DNA of 64,000 bases from Fibrobacter sp. (lineage in GTDB: Bacteria > Fibrobacterota > Fibrobacteria > Fibrobacterales > Fibrobacteraceae). The stretch lies in NCBI GenBank assembly GCA_017965445.1, contig JAGCPZ010000066.1, forward strand, positions 1-64,000, given 5' to 3'. Under the pieces are notes generated by a model, which was not told the origin of the DNA, did not search any database, and worked only from the letters and a program-made list of their open reading frames with translations. The position numbers and the translations under genes are program-made. This document shows positions 33,901 to 42,073 of the stretch, piece by piece. Each line of letters starts with the position of its first letter. The first letter of the stretch is position 1.

Positions 33901-34444
33901 CATTTCCTCCTTTAGAATCAGATTTTACCGTAGCGGAACTAAAGCAATTATCTACAACTACGGAATCCCCAGCAAAAGCAGTCAAGGCTCCAACATCTAA
34001 AATGCGATAAGAATCCTTGTCTTCGACTTCGGGCATATAGAAATAGGCATCGACAATTCCCAAATTTTTTATAGAGCCATTGAAAAAGCTGAACAATCCC
34101 AGATTATACTCATTATCCACTTGGTACAGGCCCGATATCGTATGATTCTGCCCGTCAAAAGTTCCTTCAAAAGATCTTATGGATTCCCATGGTCTAAAAG
34201 GACCTTCATTGGGAGTTCCATCCGCCTTCAGCACATTCTCGTTCACCACGATGTCCTGGATCAATTTGGCGCAATCGAGGCGTGGCGGCAAAGAATCAGC
34301 GTAATAGGTATTAAACAGTTCCGCAAATTCGTAGAGGTCGTTCGCAGTGCCGATCTGGTAACAGCCGTTTGATGAAGTTAGTGAAGCTTTTGCCGTAATA
34401 GCGAAAGACAAAACTGCCACAATAGACAAAAATGTGTGTTTCAT
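30902..34444 (-). CDS. Large exported surface protein with GLUG-type repeats, Ser-rich linker and Por-like tail
   Basis: An exported protein of 1180 residues (signal MKHTFLSIVAVLSFAITAKA; the Met at 34444 is used). Blocks of NSYNTGSVRGNRYVGGLIGY type recur about a dozen times, as in GLUG repeats of surface beta-solenoids. Two segments ending GYLFDGWYSVA...LYAQW and GYFFTGWYEDRD...FYAGWK are Listeria-Bacteroides (InlB B-type) repeats. A linker of serine runs with K/V/A spacers (about 1045-1115) leads to a 65-residue C-terminal domain (FSVTVLGNTLQVAG...FDMQGNKVRHG...GRFVLQIGS) of the kind used for secretion or surface sorting in Fibrobacter. Likely an adhesin. It is divergent from a sugar transferase gene. 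Confidence 0.8.
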   Translation of the reverse strand: MKHTFLSIVAVLSFAITAKASLTSSNGCYQIGTANDLYEFAELFNTYYADSLPPRLDCAKLIQDIVVNENVLKADGTPNEGPFRPWESIRSFEGTFDGQNHTISGLYQVDNEYNLGLFSFFNGSIKNLGIVDAYFYMPEVEDKDSYRILDVGALTAFAGDSVVVDNCFSSATVKSDSKGGNGVAGLVGYASGGVKIKDSHNDGLVVSTEESGGAGGLVGYAGSLSTITLTNSYNTGSVRGNRYVGGLIGYAVQERTRTEERFNKSVNYGSAKFLVERCYNSGIVHGGEGYSGGLVGRGQGTIKESYNIGAVDGMSSVGGLIGITSLKDASSDTLRIESSYNRGAVKKIIPQSVPDSLLEMYHSYVGCVIGGFVGNVKNVASFIVNSYNAADIIHDGKVENLLIGADEYSSVKMENLANKKVANGTFYEGVVTADDSLFNNGTVATYLHEYNKVWGQETFGKGKYPDFSGKVNVSIGVHSITWHTFDGDTSVYPSKYTEGLVFSLPANVEREGYLFDGWYSVAKPTDKDMKLEKIGPNDKGNKTLYAQWLQIKKPKIDSLCYAISNVAELYGFASIVNGINGMEREENACGKLTQDIVVNKQVLDSEGELNVQKSFRTWIPMKNFKGAFDGNGHFIYGLYFNNVRQSNVGFVGDGGAAIIKNLKLEDFYFNGDENVGGFVGYVTGKEKDSYMEKDVFVITNSFAHGLVEGNDKLGGFIGQINETSVNITNSYNSSMVSGSASCGGFVGRIYHFGTIDIQRCYNTGTVIGVSYIGGLVGEAYGYPEVYVVNSYNQGRVSGLRNVAGILGWMKSVSGEVVVLNSYNAGEIVSVVNQGDGNGASLVGYGEGGYYSFDNAFYLNQPNMTAINVPDPVDAGQFVAHISDSGFVAVAENQLTGGTVADSLRGWYEKDGEKPKENGEDGFAWAEDPPGTKILPHLNLENTKHRVILVLGEDGKIAKGHDVTYYEEGVPVNLPESQYVSRDGYFFTGWYEDRDCYSSGCSGTPKTAVDVSNTKNQVFYAGWKIDSTLISSSSEIASSSSAESSSSAKSSSSVSSSSSAKSSSSSVKSSSSSVKSSSSSAKSSSSSAKTSSSSSSTGKSSSSKTNRIDVAPAPQFSVTVLGNTLQVAGARVGAKYALFDMQGNKVRHGTVQGANFSVGVPVTGRFVLQIGSALRPVTVKY
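31150..31350. repeat. Low-complexity DNA encoding a poly-serine linker
   Basis: Triplet-rich sequence (GAA, GAC, AGA, CTC words on the plus strand) encodes runs of serine broken by KSS/VKS/AKS units. Such tracts change length by slippage in steps of whole codons. Confidence 0.7.
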
Positions 34445-34596
34445 GGTCCCTCTTTGGACATTTTTCTTAAAAATTACTGAAGAATAAGGTACAAACATTT
34501 GTTTTCCCAAAACAAGCTAAATGGAACTTTGCGATTAACGGTTGAAAAAATGCGATGAAATGTCAAAAAAGAAGTATAAGTAACACTCCTAGATTA

Positions 34597-34634
34597 TAAC
34601 CCCTAAGTTACACCCCCTAAATCCCACCCCCTAT
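34597..34634. promoter_or_regulatory. Three ACCCCCTAA-like direct repeats in a divergent control region
   Basis: ACCCCTAA, ACCCCCTAA and ACCCCCTAT are spaced 13-14 bases apart, just upstream of the sugar transferase start and facing the large surface protein gene. Even spacing suggests a regulator site. No regulator gene adjoins. Confidence 0.4.
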
Positions 34635-34659
34635 TTTTCTATTTACTATATTATTTGAC

Positions 34660-35832
34660 ATGGAACAGGAAGCCGTAAACCCAGCAATTGGTTCGATTCT
34701 AAACGAGCAAAAATTAAAGAACATCGTTTATCCGGTCAAACTATTCAAGGCCAGGCTGAACGAGGAGTTTTTGCGCGCGAACCGCACCCGCAAGCCATTC
34801 CTATTTATAAAGATTTATTCGCACCAGTACGACGTGCTCGGCTGGGGTCGCCCGTCGAAGATTGTCGAAAATACGTGGAAAATCAGCGTTCTCACGATGT
34901 TTTCGCATTTGAGGTTCATCGACGTCCTTGGTTACCTGAGCGACAACAGCGGTATCGGCGTCATTCTCCTGAATTCGGACATGAGCACGCTAGAAGCCAT
35001 CCGCAAGGAAATCCTGCACAAGCTGAATGACGCAGGACTCATCCAGGCACTCCGCCACAAGCCCAAGGCACCCATATTCCAAGCGTACCTTTACACTGGT
35101 TATCAAGAAAAGGATAATCTCGAAATGGACTGCAAGCTGAAGGAGTTCAACAGCACTAACGGAAGTTTCTTCACGTTGAACAGGCTGAATCTTTCGGACA
35201 TCTGGCAACACCCGCACAAGATTCGCTTCAGGCATATCATCAAGAGAACCGTTGATGTCACTTGTTCCTCTATCGCCCTGATTCTTCTCTCGCCACTCCT
35301 TTTGTTCTGTGCCCTAGCGGTCAAGATCAGTGACCCAAAGGGGCCTGTCATCTTCAAGCAAACACGTGTTGGACGGAACGGTACGTTGTTTACGATGTAC
35401 AAATTCCGCAGCATGTATGTCGATGCCGAAGAACGCAAAAAGGAATTGCTATCGCAGAACGAAACGGGTGGCAAGACGTTTAAGATGAAAAACGATCCGA
35501 GAATTTATCCGTTCGGCCACATTCTCCGCAAGTTCAGTCTCGACGAATTGCCTCAGCTTATCAATATTCTCAAAGGCGAAATGTCTATCGTCGGACCGCG
35601 TCCTCCTATCCCGGAAGAAGTCGCCGAATACGAACCATGGCACCGCATGCGTCTTTCTGTGACTCCGGGTCTCACCTGTATTTGGCAGGTCAGCGGTCGC
35701 AGCAACATTCCGTTCGAAGGGCAGATGCGCCTTGACAACGACTACATCCGTCGCGACGGCAAGCTTGGTGACGATATCAAGCTCATCCTCAAGACGTTCA
35801 AGGTCGTGTTCAAAGGCGACGGAGCGTATTAA
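34660..35832 (+). CDS. Sugar transferase with N-terminal degenerate GGDEF-like domain
   Basis: A 390-residue polyprenyl-phosphate sugar-1-phosphate transferase. The catalytic part (about 190-390) has the membrane-dipping helix RTVDVTCSSIALILLSPLLLFCALAV, then FKQTRVGRNGTLFTMYKFRSM, RKFSLDELPQLINIL and MSIVGPRPP. The N-terminal 150 residues (FLFIKIYSHQYDV ... RFIDVLGYLSDNSGIGVILLNSDMSTLEAIRKEI) follow the secondary-structure order of a nucleotide-cyclase/GGDEF domain but lack the GGDEF signature. It may bind a nucleotide or only serve assembly. The start ATG is preceded by TATTATTTG. It is a single gene in a surface-glycan context. Confidence 0.85.
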   Translation: MEQEAVNPAIGSILNEQKLKNIVYPVKLFKARLNEEFLRANRTRKPFLFIKIYSHQYDVLGWGRPSKIVENTWKISVLTMFSHLRFIDVLGYLSDNSGIGVILLNSDMSTLEAIRKEILHKLNDAGLIQALRHKPKAPIFQAYLYTGYQEKDNLEMDCKLKEFNSTNGSFFTLNRLNLSDIWQHPHKIRFRHIIKRTVDVTCSSIALILLSPLLLFCALAVKISDPKGPVIFKQTRVGRNGTLFTMYKFRSMYVDAEERKKELLSQNETGGKTFKMKNDPRIYPFGHILRKFSLDELPQLINILKGEMSIVGPRPPIPEEVAEYEPWHRMRLSVTPGLTCIWQVSGRSNIPFEGQMRLDNDYIRRDGKLGDDIKLILKTFKVVFKGDGAY

Positions 35833-36028
35833 TTTATTAGGGCTCAAGATTCGCAAACTAATGGTCAATGAACGACGTCGGTTTCCGTGACGGGCGTCAC
35901 ATTTCGAAGTTCAAGGAAACTAGAACATCGAATCCAAACAACACTCTTCACGTCATTCATCTCTTGACCATGGCCTACAAGCCACGACTTTTTTATCTTT
36001 ATTTTTGGTGTATGATTTAAGGAGCTTT
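35833..36028. other. Intergenic region before the GH30 gene
   Basis: A 196-base gap. A TATCTTTA box (about 35994-36001) and a GGAG ribosome site belong to the GH30 gene. Nothing else was recognised. Confidence 0.6.
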
Positions 36029-38161
36029 ATGAAAAAATTTTTGATTTCTACGGCACTATTCGCATCAAGTGCATTTGCCGCGACTATCACCGTAAACCCC
36101 GCCTCAACGGTACAGAAGGTTGTCGGGTTTGGTGCAGGCGCCGCCTATTACCAAAGCTGGATTACGGCCATGAGCGCTTCGATGCAGAAGGACTTCTACG
36201 ACACTGCGTTCACGGGACTCAATCTTTCGCTCCTCCGCATTGGTAACTGGAAGCAAGAAGACACCACAAGTATCGCAGCAGATGTCGCAATCGTCAAGGC
36301 AGGTAAGGAACGTCTCGGCAACCGCCTCAAGGTCGAAATGTCCAGTTGGTCTGCTCCGGGACGCCTCAAGCCAAGCGGCAGCGTGAACGGAAACCAAGGC
36401 CATTCCAAGAGCGACAAGTCACTCAAAAAATCAGATAACGATCCTTACGGCAAGTACGTCTATAGCGAATTTGCCCACTGGTGGAAAACCTCGTTACAGT
36501 CTTACGAACAGATGGGAATCACCCCCGACTATATCAGTTTGCAGAACGAACCGGACATGGAAGCCGAATACGAAGAAACCTTGTTTGAACCCACCGAGAC
36601 TGGAGAAATCGCAGGCTACAAACAAGCTCTCCAAGCCGTACGCGATTCCATCAGTACGCTTGCAAACCCGCCGAAGATTCTCGGACCGGAGCCGCTCGGC
36701 ATCGGTTACAACAACTTCGAAAAGTACGCAAAGGCTTTCGATGACAAGAACGTTGATGGTTATGCCTACCACCTGTACCATGCAGGCGATGGTAACGACA
36801 ACTCCGGCCAGAACTACCTGAATCCGGAAAACTTCCGCAAACCAATGACAGCTATCGGCAAGAACTACGGCAGCGACAACAAGCCCATCATCATGACGGA
36901 ATTCTGCACGATGGAAAACGCTGTGCGTGCACAGGACATGCTCGGCCTCGCCCACATCATGCAGGTTGGCTTCACTAGCGGCAAGCTCAACGGTTACATC
37001 GCTTGGGAACTTTTCTGGGGCGAAGAGAATGGCCAGCTCATCGGCGTTTGCCCGGGTGAAGGTTGGAGTAGCTGCAAGGAAGCGAAACTCTACATCAACC
37101 CCGAATACCACGCCATGCGTCACTATTCGAAGTTCGTGAACCCGGGCTGGCGCGTGGTGAACACCACGAGCGACGGAAACGACCTCTACACAGTCGCCTT
37201 CCGTAGCGCCGACTGCGATTCCATTACCGTTGTCGCCATCAACAAAGGTTCCGCACAGAGTTTGAATCTGTCTGTAAACGGTTACAATCCTGTTTCTGCC
37301 GTGCAGTCCGTCGAAAGCGGCGACAAGAGCAAGGCAATTACCGCAGGCGCCATCATCGACGCCCCGGCAAAGTCCATCACGACGGTCGTTTTCACCACTA
37401 GCAATACAGCAGCGCTCCAGTGCGAAGACTCCCCCATCGACGACCCCTACATCGATCCGTCGAAGCAACTTGCAGACACGCTCGTGATTGTCGATTACGC
37501 CAACGAAAGCGCCGCTAAAGGCTGGAAAAGCGATGAAACGCTCAAGGCCGTGACGTTCGAGACAACAGCCCTCGACGGCGTGAGCAAATATGTGAAGGTT
37601 CCGCTTGCGGGTTGCGCCCAAGATGACTGCGGTTATCAGCACGCCCTCTTTACGCTCCCCGATGCAGCTGCCGTCAAAGAACCGCTGACCAAGTGCAAGG
37701 AACTCGTATTTACCGTTCGCAGCATCGACAACGAAGACGCCTCCGTGAACATCGGCGGTGCAGGTGGCAGCACATGGAGCAGCTACCAGTACGGCAACAC
37801 CGCTCCTGCAGGTTCCTGGGCCGATGTATCAGTCCCGCTTGACAACGAAATCGACTCGACCGGCGCCCCCTTCGGCTCCACGCAGCTTTCGTTCAACAGC
37901 GATAACGCCGGTCTCCTCATTGCAAAGATTGTCGCCGTCGGATGCGGCGGAAACACGGATGCCATCAAGGGCATGCGTACGAACTTTGCCGCGAACAACC
38001 TCAACGCCGAAGCGACCGTTTTCGACATGAACGGAAATCTCGTGTGGAAGGGCCGCAAGGGCGATGCGCTCAATGCCAACGGGACTCTCAAGCCGAGCCT
38101 CCGCCAAGGCGCCTACATTTTGAAGACCAAGGCTAACGCCCAGCGCGTTATCAAGAAGTAA
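36029..38161 (+). CDS. Secreted GH30 glucuronoxylanase
   Basis: A 710-residue secreted enzyme of glycoside hydrolase family 30, probably the GH30 xylanase type that cuts xylan beside methylglucuronate branches. The signal peptide is MKKFLISTALFASSAFA. The catalytic acid/base is E174 in YISLQNEPDM and the nucleophile is E291 in KPIIMTEFCTME. The opening VQKVVGFGAGAAYYQSW is typical. A beta-sandwich side domain ends near 465. A second jelly-roll-like module (about 490-645), perhaps carbohydrate-binding, precedes a short Por-like tail (ATVFDMNGNLVWKGRKG...GAYILKTKANAQRVIKK). The Met at 36029 has GGAG upstream. Plant cell-wall xylan is the expected substrate. Confidence 0.9.
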   Translation: MKKFLISTALFASSAFAATITVNPASTVQKVVGFGAGAAYYQSWITAMSASMQKDFYDTAFTGLNLSLLRIGNWKQEDTTSIAADVAIVKAGKERLGNRLKVEMSSWSAPGRLKPSGSVNGNQGHSKSDKSLKKSDNDPYGKYVYSEFAHWWKTSLQSYEQMGITPDYISLQNEPDMEAEYEETLFEPTETGEIAGYKQALQAVRDSISTLANPPKILGPEPLGIGYNNFEKYAKAFDDKNVDGYAYHLYHAGDGNDNSGQNYLNPENFRKPMTAIGKNYGSDNKPIIMTEFCTMENAVRAQDMLGLAHIMQVGFTSGKLNGYIAWELFWGEENGQLIGVCPGEGWSSCKEAKLYINPEYHAMRHYSKFVNPGWRVVNTTSDGNDLYTVAFRSADCDSITVVAINKGSAQSLNLSVNGYNPVSAVQSVESGDKSKAITAGAIIDAPAKSITTVVFTTSNTAALQCEDSPIDDPYIDPSKQLADTLVIVDYANESAAKGWKSDETLKAVTFETTALDGVSKYVKVPLAGCAQDDCGYQHALFTLPDAAAVKEPLTKCKELVFTVRSIDNEDASVNIGGAGGSTWSSYQYGNTAPAGSWADVSVPLDNEIDSTGAPFGSTQLSFNSDNAGLLIAKIVAVGCGGNTDAIKGMRTNFAANNLNAEATVFDMNGNLVWKGRKGDALNANGTLKPSLRQGAYILKTKANAQRVIKK

Positions 38162-38182
38162 ATAGCACTCAGAACCTTTTGA

Positions 38183-38212
38183 AATGGCCTGCCCAATGGC
38201 GGGCCATTTTCA
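38183..38212 (+). terminator. Terminator of the GH30 gene
   Basis: A stem AAATGGCC-T-GCC-CAAT-GGC-G-GGCCATTT with one mismatch and a CAAT loop lies 22 bases after the stop. The T-tract is short (TTTTC). Confidence 0.75.
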
Positions 38213-38214
38213 AT

Positions 38215-38255
38215 ACAAAAAAAACCGCGGCACACAAGCTGCGGATTCTTTTGTT
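38215..38255 (-). terminator. Terminator of gpsA
   Basis: Read on the minus strand, AATCCGCAGCTTG-TGTGCCGCGG forms a partial stem followed by eight T. It lies just after the gpsA stop and back to back with the GH30 terminator. Confidence 0.65.
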
Positions 38256-38276
38256 TTAATTCTAACGAAGGGAGAA

Positions 38277-39308
38277 CTAAGCCCAGTTTTCGGCCTTGAG
38301 TTCGCGGCCCCAGATTTCCTTGACCACGTCCTCAACCTTGCGGTTCTCGAAGAGCATCTGATAGACGGCTTCGACAATCGGCATTTCGACGCCGAGCTTC
38401 TTGGCGAGCGCGCGTGTACTGCGGCAAGTCGGCACACCTTCGGCAATCATCTTCATGCCGGCGAGCACCTGGTCGAGCGTTTCGCCCTTGCCGATGTGTT
38501 CGCCCACGTAGCGGTTGCGGCTGTGCTGAGAAAGGCACGTCACAATGAGGTCGCCCATGCCGGCAAGGCCAGCAAACGTTTCGGGCTTTGCGCCGAGAGC
38601 CTTGCCCAAGCGGCACATTTCTGCCTGACCGCGAGTGAGAATTGCAGCGCGGGTGTTATCGCCAATTTTGAACTTGCCGCTAGCTTCGAGGCCATAAAGC
38701 ACGCCGGAAGCAATGGCAATCACGTTCTTCACGGAACCGCAGAGTTCTACACCGACGATATCTGTCGAAGTATAGACGCGGAGATAAGAGCAACTCATCG
38801 CCTTCTGCACAATCTTTGCAGATTCTTCGTTCACGCAAGCGGCCACAATGGCTGTAAGCACGTGGCGGCTCACTTCTTCTGCATGAGACGGACCACTGAA
38901 AGCGACCATTTTGTCTTCGGTCAGCCAAGGCACTTTTTCGAGGATGACTTCGCTCATGAGCTGGTCGGTACCTTCGAGAATGCCCTTCGTGGCGCAGACA
39001 ACAATCGGTTCCTTGCCCTTTTCCGGCGTCCAGGAACCGAGATTAGCGGCAACGCCAGCCATAAACTGCGACGGCACAACAATCAAGACCATATCGCAGC
39101 CGTTCAAAGCGGCATGCATGTCAGTTGTATATTTGAAATCAGCCGGGAAAATGACACCCGGAAGTTTGTCCTTGTACTGGTGCTCGGTAGAAAGCAAATC
39201 TACTTCAGCCTGAGAATTCGTCCAAAAAGTAAGTTCGTTCTTGTTTTCGTAAACAACTTGGCCGAGCGTAAGTCCCCAGCCGCCAGTACCTAAAACTGTA
39301 ACTTTCAT
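38277..39308 (-). CDS. gpsA: Glycerol-3-phosphate dehydrogenase [NAD(P)+] GpsA
   Basis: Reduces dihydroxyacetone phosphate to sn-glycerol-3-phosphate for phospholipid synthesis. The 343 residues start MKVTVLGTGGWGLTLGQV (NAD motif). The catalytic Lys lies in GVELCGSVKNVIAIASGVLYGL and the substrate loop in RAAILTRGQAEMCRLG. PlsY, which uses the product, is the next minus-strand gene upstream after a repeat gap of 454 bases. The pair gives acyl-glycerol-3-phosphate. Confidence 0.96.
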   Translation of the reverse strand: MKVTVLGTGGWGLTLGQVVYENKNELTFWTNSQAEVDLLSTEHQYKDKLPGVIFPADFKYTTDMHAALNGCDMVLIVVPSQFMAGVAANLGSWTPEKGKEPIVVCATKGILEGTDQLMSEVILEKVPWLTEDKMVAFSGPSHAEEVSRHVLTAIVAACVNEESAKIVQKAMSCSYLRVYTSTDIVGVELCGSVKNVIAIASGVLYGLEASGKFKIGDNTRAAILTRGQAEMCRLGKALGAKPETFAGLAGMGDLIVTCLSQHSRNRYVGEHIGKGETLDQVLAGMKMIAEGVPTCRSTRALAKKLGVEMPIVEAVYQMLFENRKVEDVVKEIWGRELKAENWA

Positions 39309-39762
39309 CTTGAAATTCCTAATAAAAAGTGGTTCGTGATTAGTGGCTAGTGGTTGGTGGTTCGGAATGAATAAAGTGATTGGTGTTTAGTGATTAGTGG
39401 TTAGGATAGTAATAAGAACGTTCCTTTTACATTCCTGTTTACTGATCACTGTATACTAGCCACTTAAATATTCCTGTTTACTAACCACTGTTTACCAATC
39501 ACACATTTTCGCCTATAATCTACAATAATTTGAAGCTATATAGCTAGCATTATTCAAAAAATGTAACGAAGTTCCGGCCTAAAGGCGACCCCGTATGCAT
39601 TTCGCCTTACTCCTTTACAAGAAGGTGATCCCGGCACAAAGACCGGGATGACAACGCATGCGAGATGGCGGGTCGGGTCCGCCATGACGTCTAACAGTCA
39701 CTTCGGCCCTCAGAGCAAAGCGAGTTCACTGGCACAACGTGCCGACCTTATGCCTTACTCCC
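39309..39762. repeat. 454-base repeat region between plsY and gpsA (families A, B, C)
   Basis: Family A: left arm AGTGGTTCGTGATTAGTGGC and AGTGATTAGTGGTTAGGA (39330-39400), right arm CCTGTTTACTGATCACTG and CCTGTTTACTAACCACTG (39434-39497), forming a long imperfect inverted repeat. Family B: GATCCCGGCACAAAGACCGGGATGACA (39628-39653). Family C: GGCAC-AAC-GTGCC-GACCTTA with CCTCAGAGC (about 39709-39751). No gene was seen. Any gpsA promoter must lie within or beside family A. Confidence 0.75.
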
Positions 39763-40422
39763 TTACTTTTTCCTCTTGCTGCCAAAGCCGTTTTCGGTGC
39801 CGTTGAGGAGGCGCTTGATGTTCGACTTGTGCTTTACGATGACGAACACCGCGACAACTAATGCCAAAATCATCTGTCCGAGGTTTACGCTCTCGAAATA
39901 GTATTCCGGGCACACGTACCCGAAAATAGCGAGGATTCCGAGTAGAGCGCACCCGAAAATGCTACCAACAGACACATACTTCGTCGTAACCGTAAGGATA
40001 ATCCAAAGAGCAAAAGCCGAAAGCACCGTGAGAGGCAGAATCGCTAGGAACACGCCGAGCGCGGCAAGCACGCCCTTACCGCCACGGAAACCGGCAAAGC
40101 AAGTAAAGCTATGACCGAGAATCACGAGGAGACCCGCGACCAGCGGAACCCAGGCGCTATAATCAGCACCGCCAGCGGCAACTTGGGCCTCGCACATTTT
40201 CTGTGCAATAAACGGTCCAAGGAAACCTTTCAAAAGGTCCATGAAGACAACTGGCAACGCCGGCTTCCAGCCAAGCACGCGGAACGTATTCGTAAGGCCC
40301 GCATTCTTGGAACCGTAATCACGAATATCGTAATCTTTACCTTTCGCGAGTTTTGCTACCCATATGGCGCTGGGGATCGACCCCAGCAAGTACGCTATTG
40401 GAAAGCTCAGTAAACTGTTCAA
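39763..40422 (-). CDS. plsY: Acyl-phosphate glycerol-3-phosphate acyltransferase PlsY
   Basis: An inner-membrane enzyme that makes lysophosphatidate from acyl-phosphate and glycerol-3-phosphate. The 219 residues and five to six helices match the family. Motifs: AYLLGSIPSAIW, YGSKNAGLTNTFRVLG (usually GSGNxGATN) and GFRGGKGVLAALG. The start is TTG at 40422 with AGGA eight bases upstream; no ATG would keep the needed N-terminus. The first 86 bases lie inside the der coding sequence in another frame, which implies coupled translation. A perfect GCTGGGG/CCCCAGC hairpin (40369-40387) sits within this overlap. Confidence 0.92.
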   Translation of the reverse strand: MNSLLSFPIAYLLGSIPSAIWVAKLAKGKDYDIRDYGSKNAGLTNTFRVLGWKPALPVVFMDLLKGFLGPFIAQKMCEAQVAAGGADYSAWVPLVAGLLVILGHSFTCFAGFRGGKGVLAALGVFLAILPLTVLSAFALWIILTVTTKYVSVGSIFGCALLGILAIFGYVCPEYYFESVNLGQMILALVVAVFVIVKHKSNIKRLLNGTENGFGSKRKK

Positions 40423-41764
40423 GTTCTTCGTCCTTTCTAAGGGTTAACTTTCTGTCAAAATTCAAGCGGAGTGGTGCCCCCTGCAGCTGGAATTCATCGT
40501 AGAATTTTTTGAGCAGGTAGCGCTTGTACGATTCATCGACAAGTTCCGGAGTGCGCGTTTCTACAGCGATGACCGGCGGTTCCACCATGACCTGGCAGGC
40601 TCGCGTAAGCATGACGACGCGGCCATTGTGGCTCGGCGGAGCCTTTTCTTGCAAGAAGTTCGCAAAACTTTCGGCAACGCGGTCGCGGCCAAGCACGCGG
40701 CGGCAGTTGGCATAGACGGTCTGGATGGCCTGAATGACACGTCCCACTCGCTGGCCTTCCTTGGCACTGATCGAAAGAATCGGAACAAATTCAAGCATCG
40801 GTTCCCGTTCCAGAAGGTCACGGATCATGTGGTCAAAAGACTTGTCGTTCTTGTTCGGGAGAATATCCCACTTGTTCAAAACGACGATGAGTCCCTTACC
40901 CGCCTTGCGGATTTCCGTAATGATGCGGTAATCCTGAATTTCCATGCCACGGGTGCAATCGACGACGAGCACGGACAAATCGGAACGGCGGATACTTTCG
41001 AGCGTGCGCATATTGCTGAACACCTCGACTTCGTCCTCGACCTTCGCCTTTTTGCGGAGACCCGCGGTGTCCGTTACCACGAACTTTTGTCCGTCAACAA
41101 TAAAGTCACAGTCGATGGAGTCGCGGGTGGTTCCCGGAATGTCCGAAACCACAGCGCGTTCTTCGTTCAACAGGCGATTGAGGAGCGTACTCTTGCCCGC
41201 ATTCGGGCGTCCGAGGATTGCAAAACGGATGGGACGTTCTTCACGACGTTCACCACGAACCGGAGTCGGCAGCACAGAAACAACTTCATCGAGCAACGAA
41301 AGACAGGCGTACCCCGTCAAAGCGCTAATCGTACGCGGCTGACCGAAGCCGAGCTTGAGGAATTCGTAACTTTCCTGGCGGTCGCCCTGCAATTCGCTTT
41401 TGTTCGCAACAAGGATAACCTTTTTGTCGAGCTTGCGGATGAGGCGTGCAAACTGCTGGTCGAGCTTGGTGATGCCCACGCGGATATCCACCATGAAAAG
41501 TACGAGGTCGGACTCGTTCACGGCATTGAAAATTTGGGCGCGGACGCTATCGGCCAAGACGTCGATGGAATCATCGGGCAAAAATCCGCCCGTATCGACA
41601 ACGGTAAATTCATGACCCTTGTAAATCGCATTCTGGTAATGACGGTCACGCGTGACACCATCGCGGTCGCTGACTACGGCGGCCCTGCGGCCAAGAATGC
41701 GGTTGAAAAGGGAGGACTTTCCGACGTTCGGTCGTCCAATTATGCACACTATAGGTAATTTCAT
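40337..41764 (-). CDS. der: Ribosome-assembly GTPase Der (EngA)
   Basis: A GTPase needed for 50S subunit assembly. The 475 residues contain two tandem G domains. The first has GRPNVGKSS near residue 9 and NKSE; the second has GRPNAGKST, DIPGTTRD, DTAGLRKK and NKWD. A C-terminal KH-like domain ends the protein (about 360-450). A TATATTTA box ends six bases before the ATG, suggesting a leaderless message. The gene end overlaps plsY by 86 bases. Confidence 0.96.
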   Translation of the reverse strand: MKLPIVCIIGRPNVGKSSLFNRILGRRAAVVSDRDGVTRDRHYQNAIYKGHEFTVVDTGGFLPDDSIDVLADSVRAQIFNAVNESDLVLFMVDIRVGITKLDQQFARLIRKLDKKVILVANKSELQGDRQESYEFLKLGFGQPRTISALTGYACLSLLDEVVSVLPTPVRGERREERPIRFAILGRPNAGKSTLLNRLLNEERAVVSDIPGTTRDSIDCDFIVDGQKFVVTDTAGLRKKAKVEDEVEVFSNMRTLESIRRSDLSVLVVDCTRGMEIQDYRIITEIRKAGKGLIVVLNKWDILPNKNDKSFDHMIRDLLEREPMLEFVPILSISAKEGQRVGRVIQAIQTVYANCRRVLGRDRVAESFANFLQEKAPPSHNGRVVMLTRACQVMVEPPVIAVETRTPELVDESYKRYLLKKFYDEFQLQGAPLRLNFDRKLTLRKDEELEQFTELSNSVLAGVDPQRHMGSKTRER

Positions 41765-41770
41765 CGAATA

Positions 41771-41778
41771 TAAATATA
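41771..41778 (-). promoter_or_regulatory. -7 box TATATTTA, leaderless start candidate for der
   Basis: A TAnnTTTR box read on the minus strand ends six bases before the der start codon. Confidence 0.45.
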
Positions 41779-41799
41779 GAAATTGTGTCTAGGGGGCGT

Positions 41800-42049
41800 T
41801 TAGACGAGAGAACGCCGCTACGCGGCTACAGACGAAAGACGAAAGCTTTTAAAATCGTTACTATACAAGAAGGAGATTCCCACTCGGAGGCGGGAATGAC
41901 AGGTTCCGGCGGGAAAGCCTCTTCCTACCGTCTACTTCCTACTGCCTACTTCCTACTGCCTACTACCCACTGTTAATTTCTTATTGCATAATTTTTTATC
42001 TAGAATAATATATCTTTGTAGTGTATTTATTTAGAGTTTTTCCCCACAG
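41800..42049. repeat. Repeat region and promoter before aroE
   Basis: TTTAGACGAGAGAACGCCG and AGACGAAAGACGAAAG (41809-41850) resemble the 7-base tandem units at 62.47 kb. GGAGATTCCCACTCGGAGGCGGGAATGACA (about 41871-41901) is family B. TACTTCCTACTGCC is repeated to 41965. On the right, TATCTTTG (42011-42018) is a likely -7 box for aroE, with a start near 42025. Confidence 0.6.
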
Positions 42050-42073
42050 GTGGGAAGGACATACGAGGTTACT

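Noticed and set aside
36494-37642. A 382-codon minus-strand frame opposite the GH30 gene
   Set aside because: The plus strand has signal peptide, catalytic Glu pair, ribosome site and terminator.
40628-41758. A 376-codon plus-strand frame opposite der
   Set aside because: It is the reverse of the conserved GTPase domains, with no independent signal.
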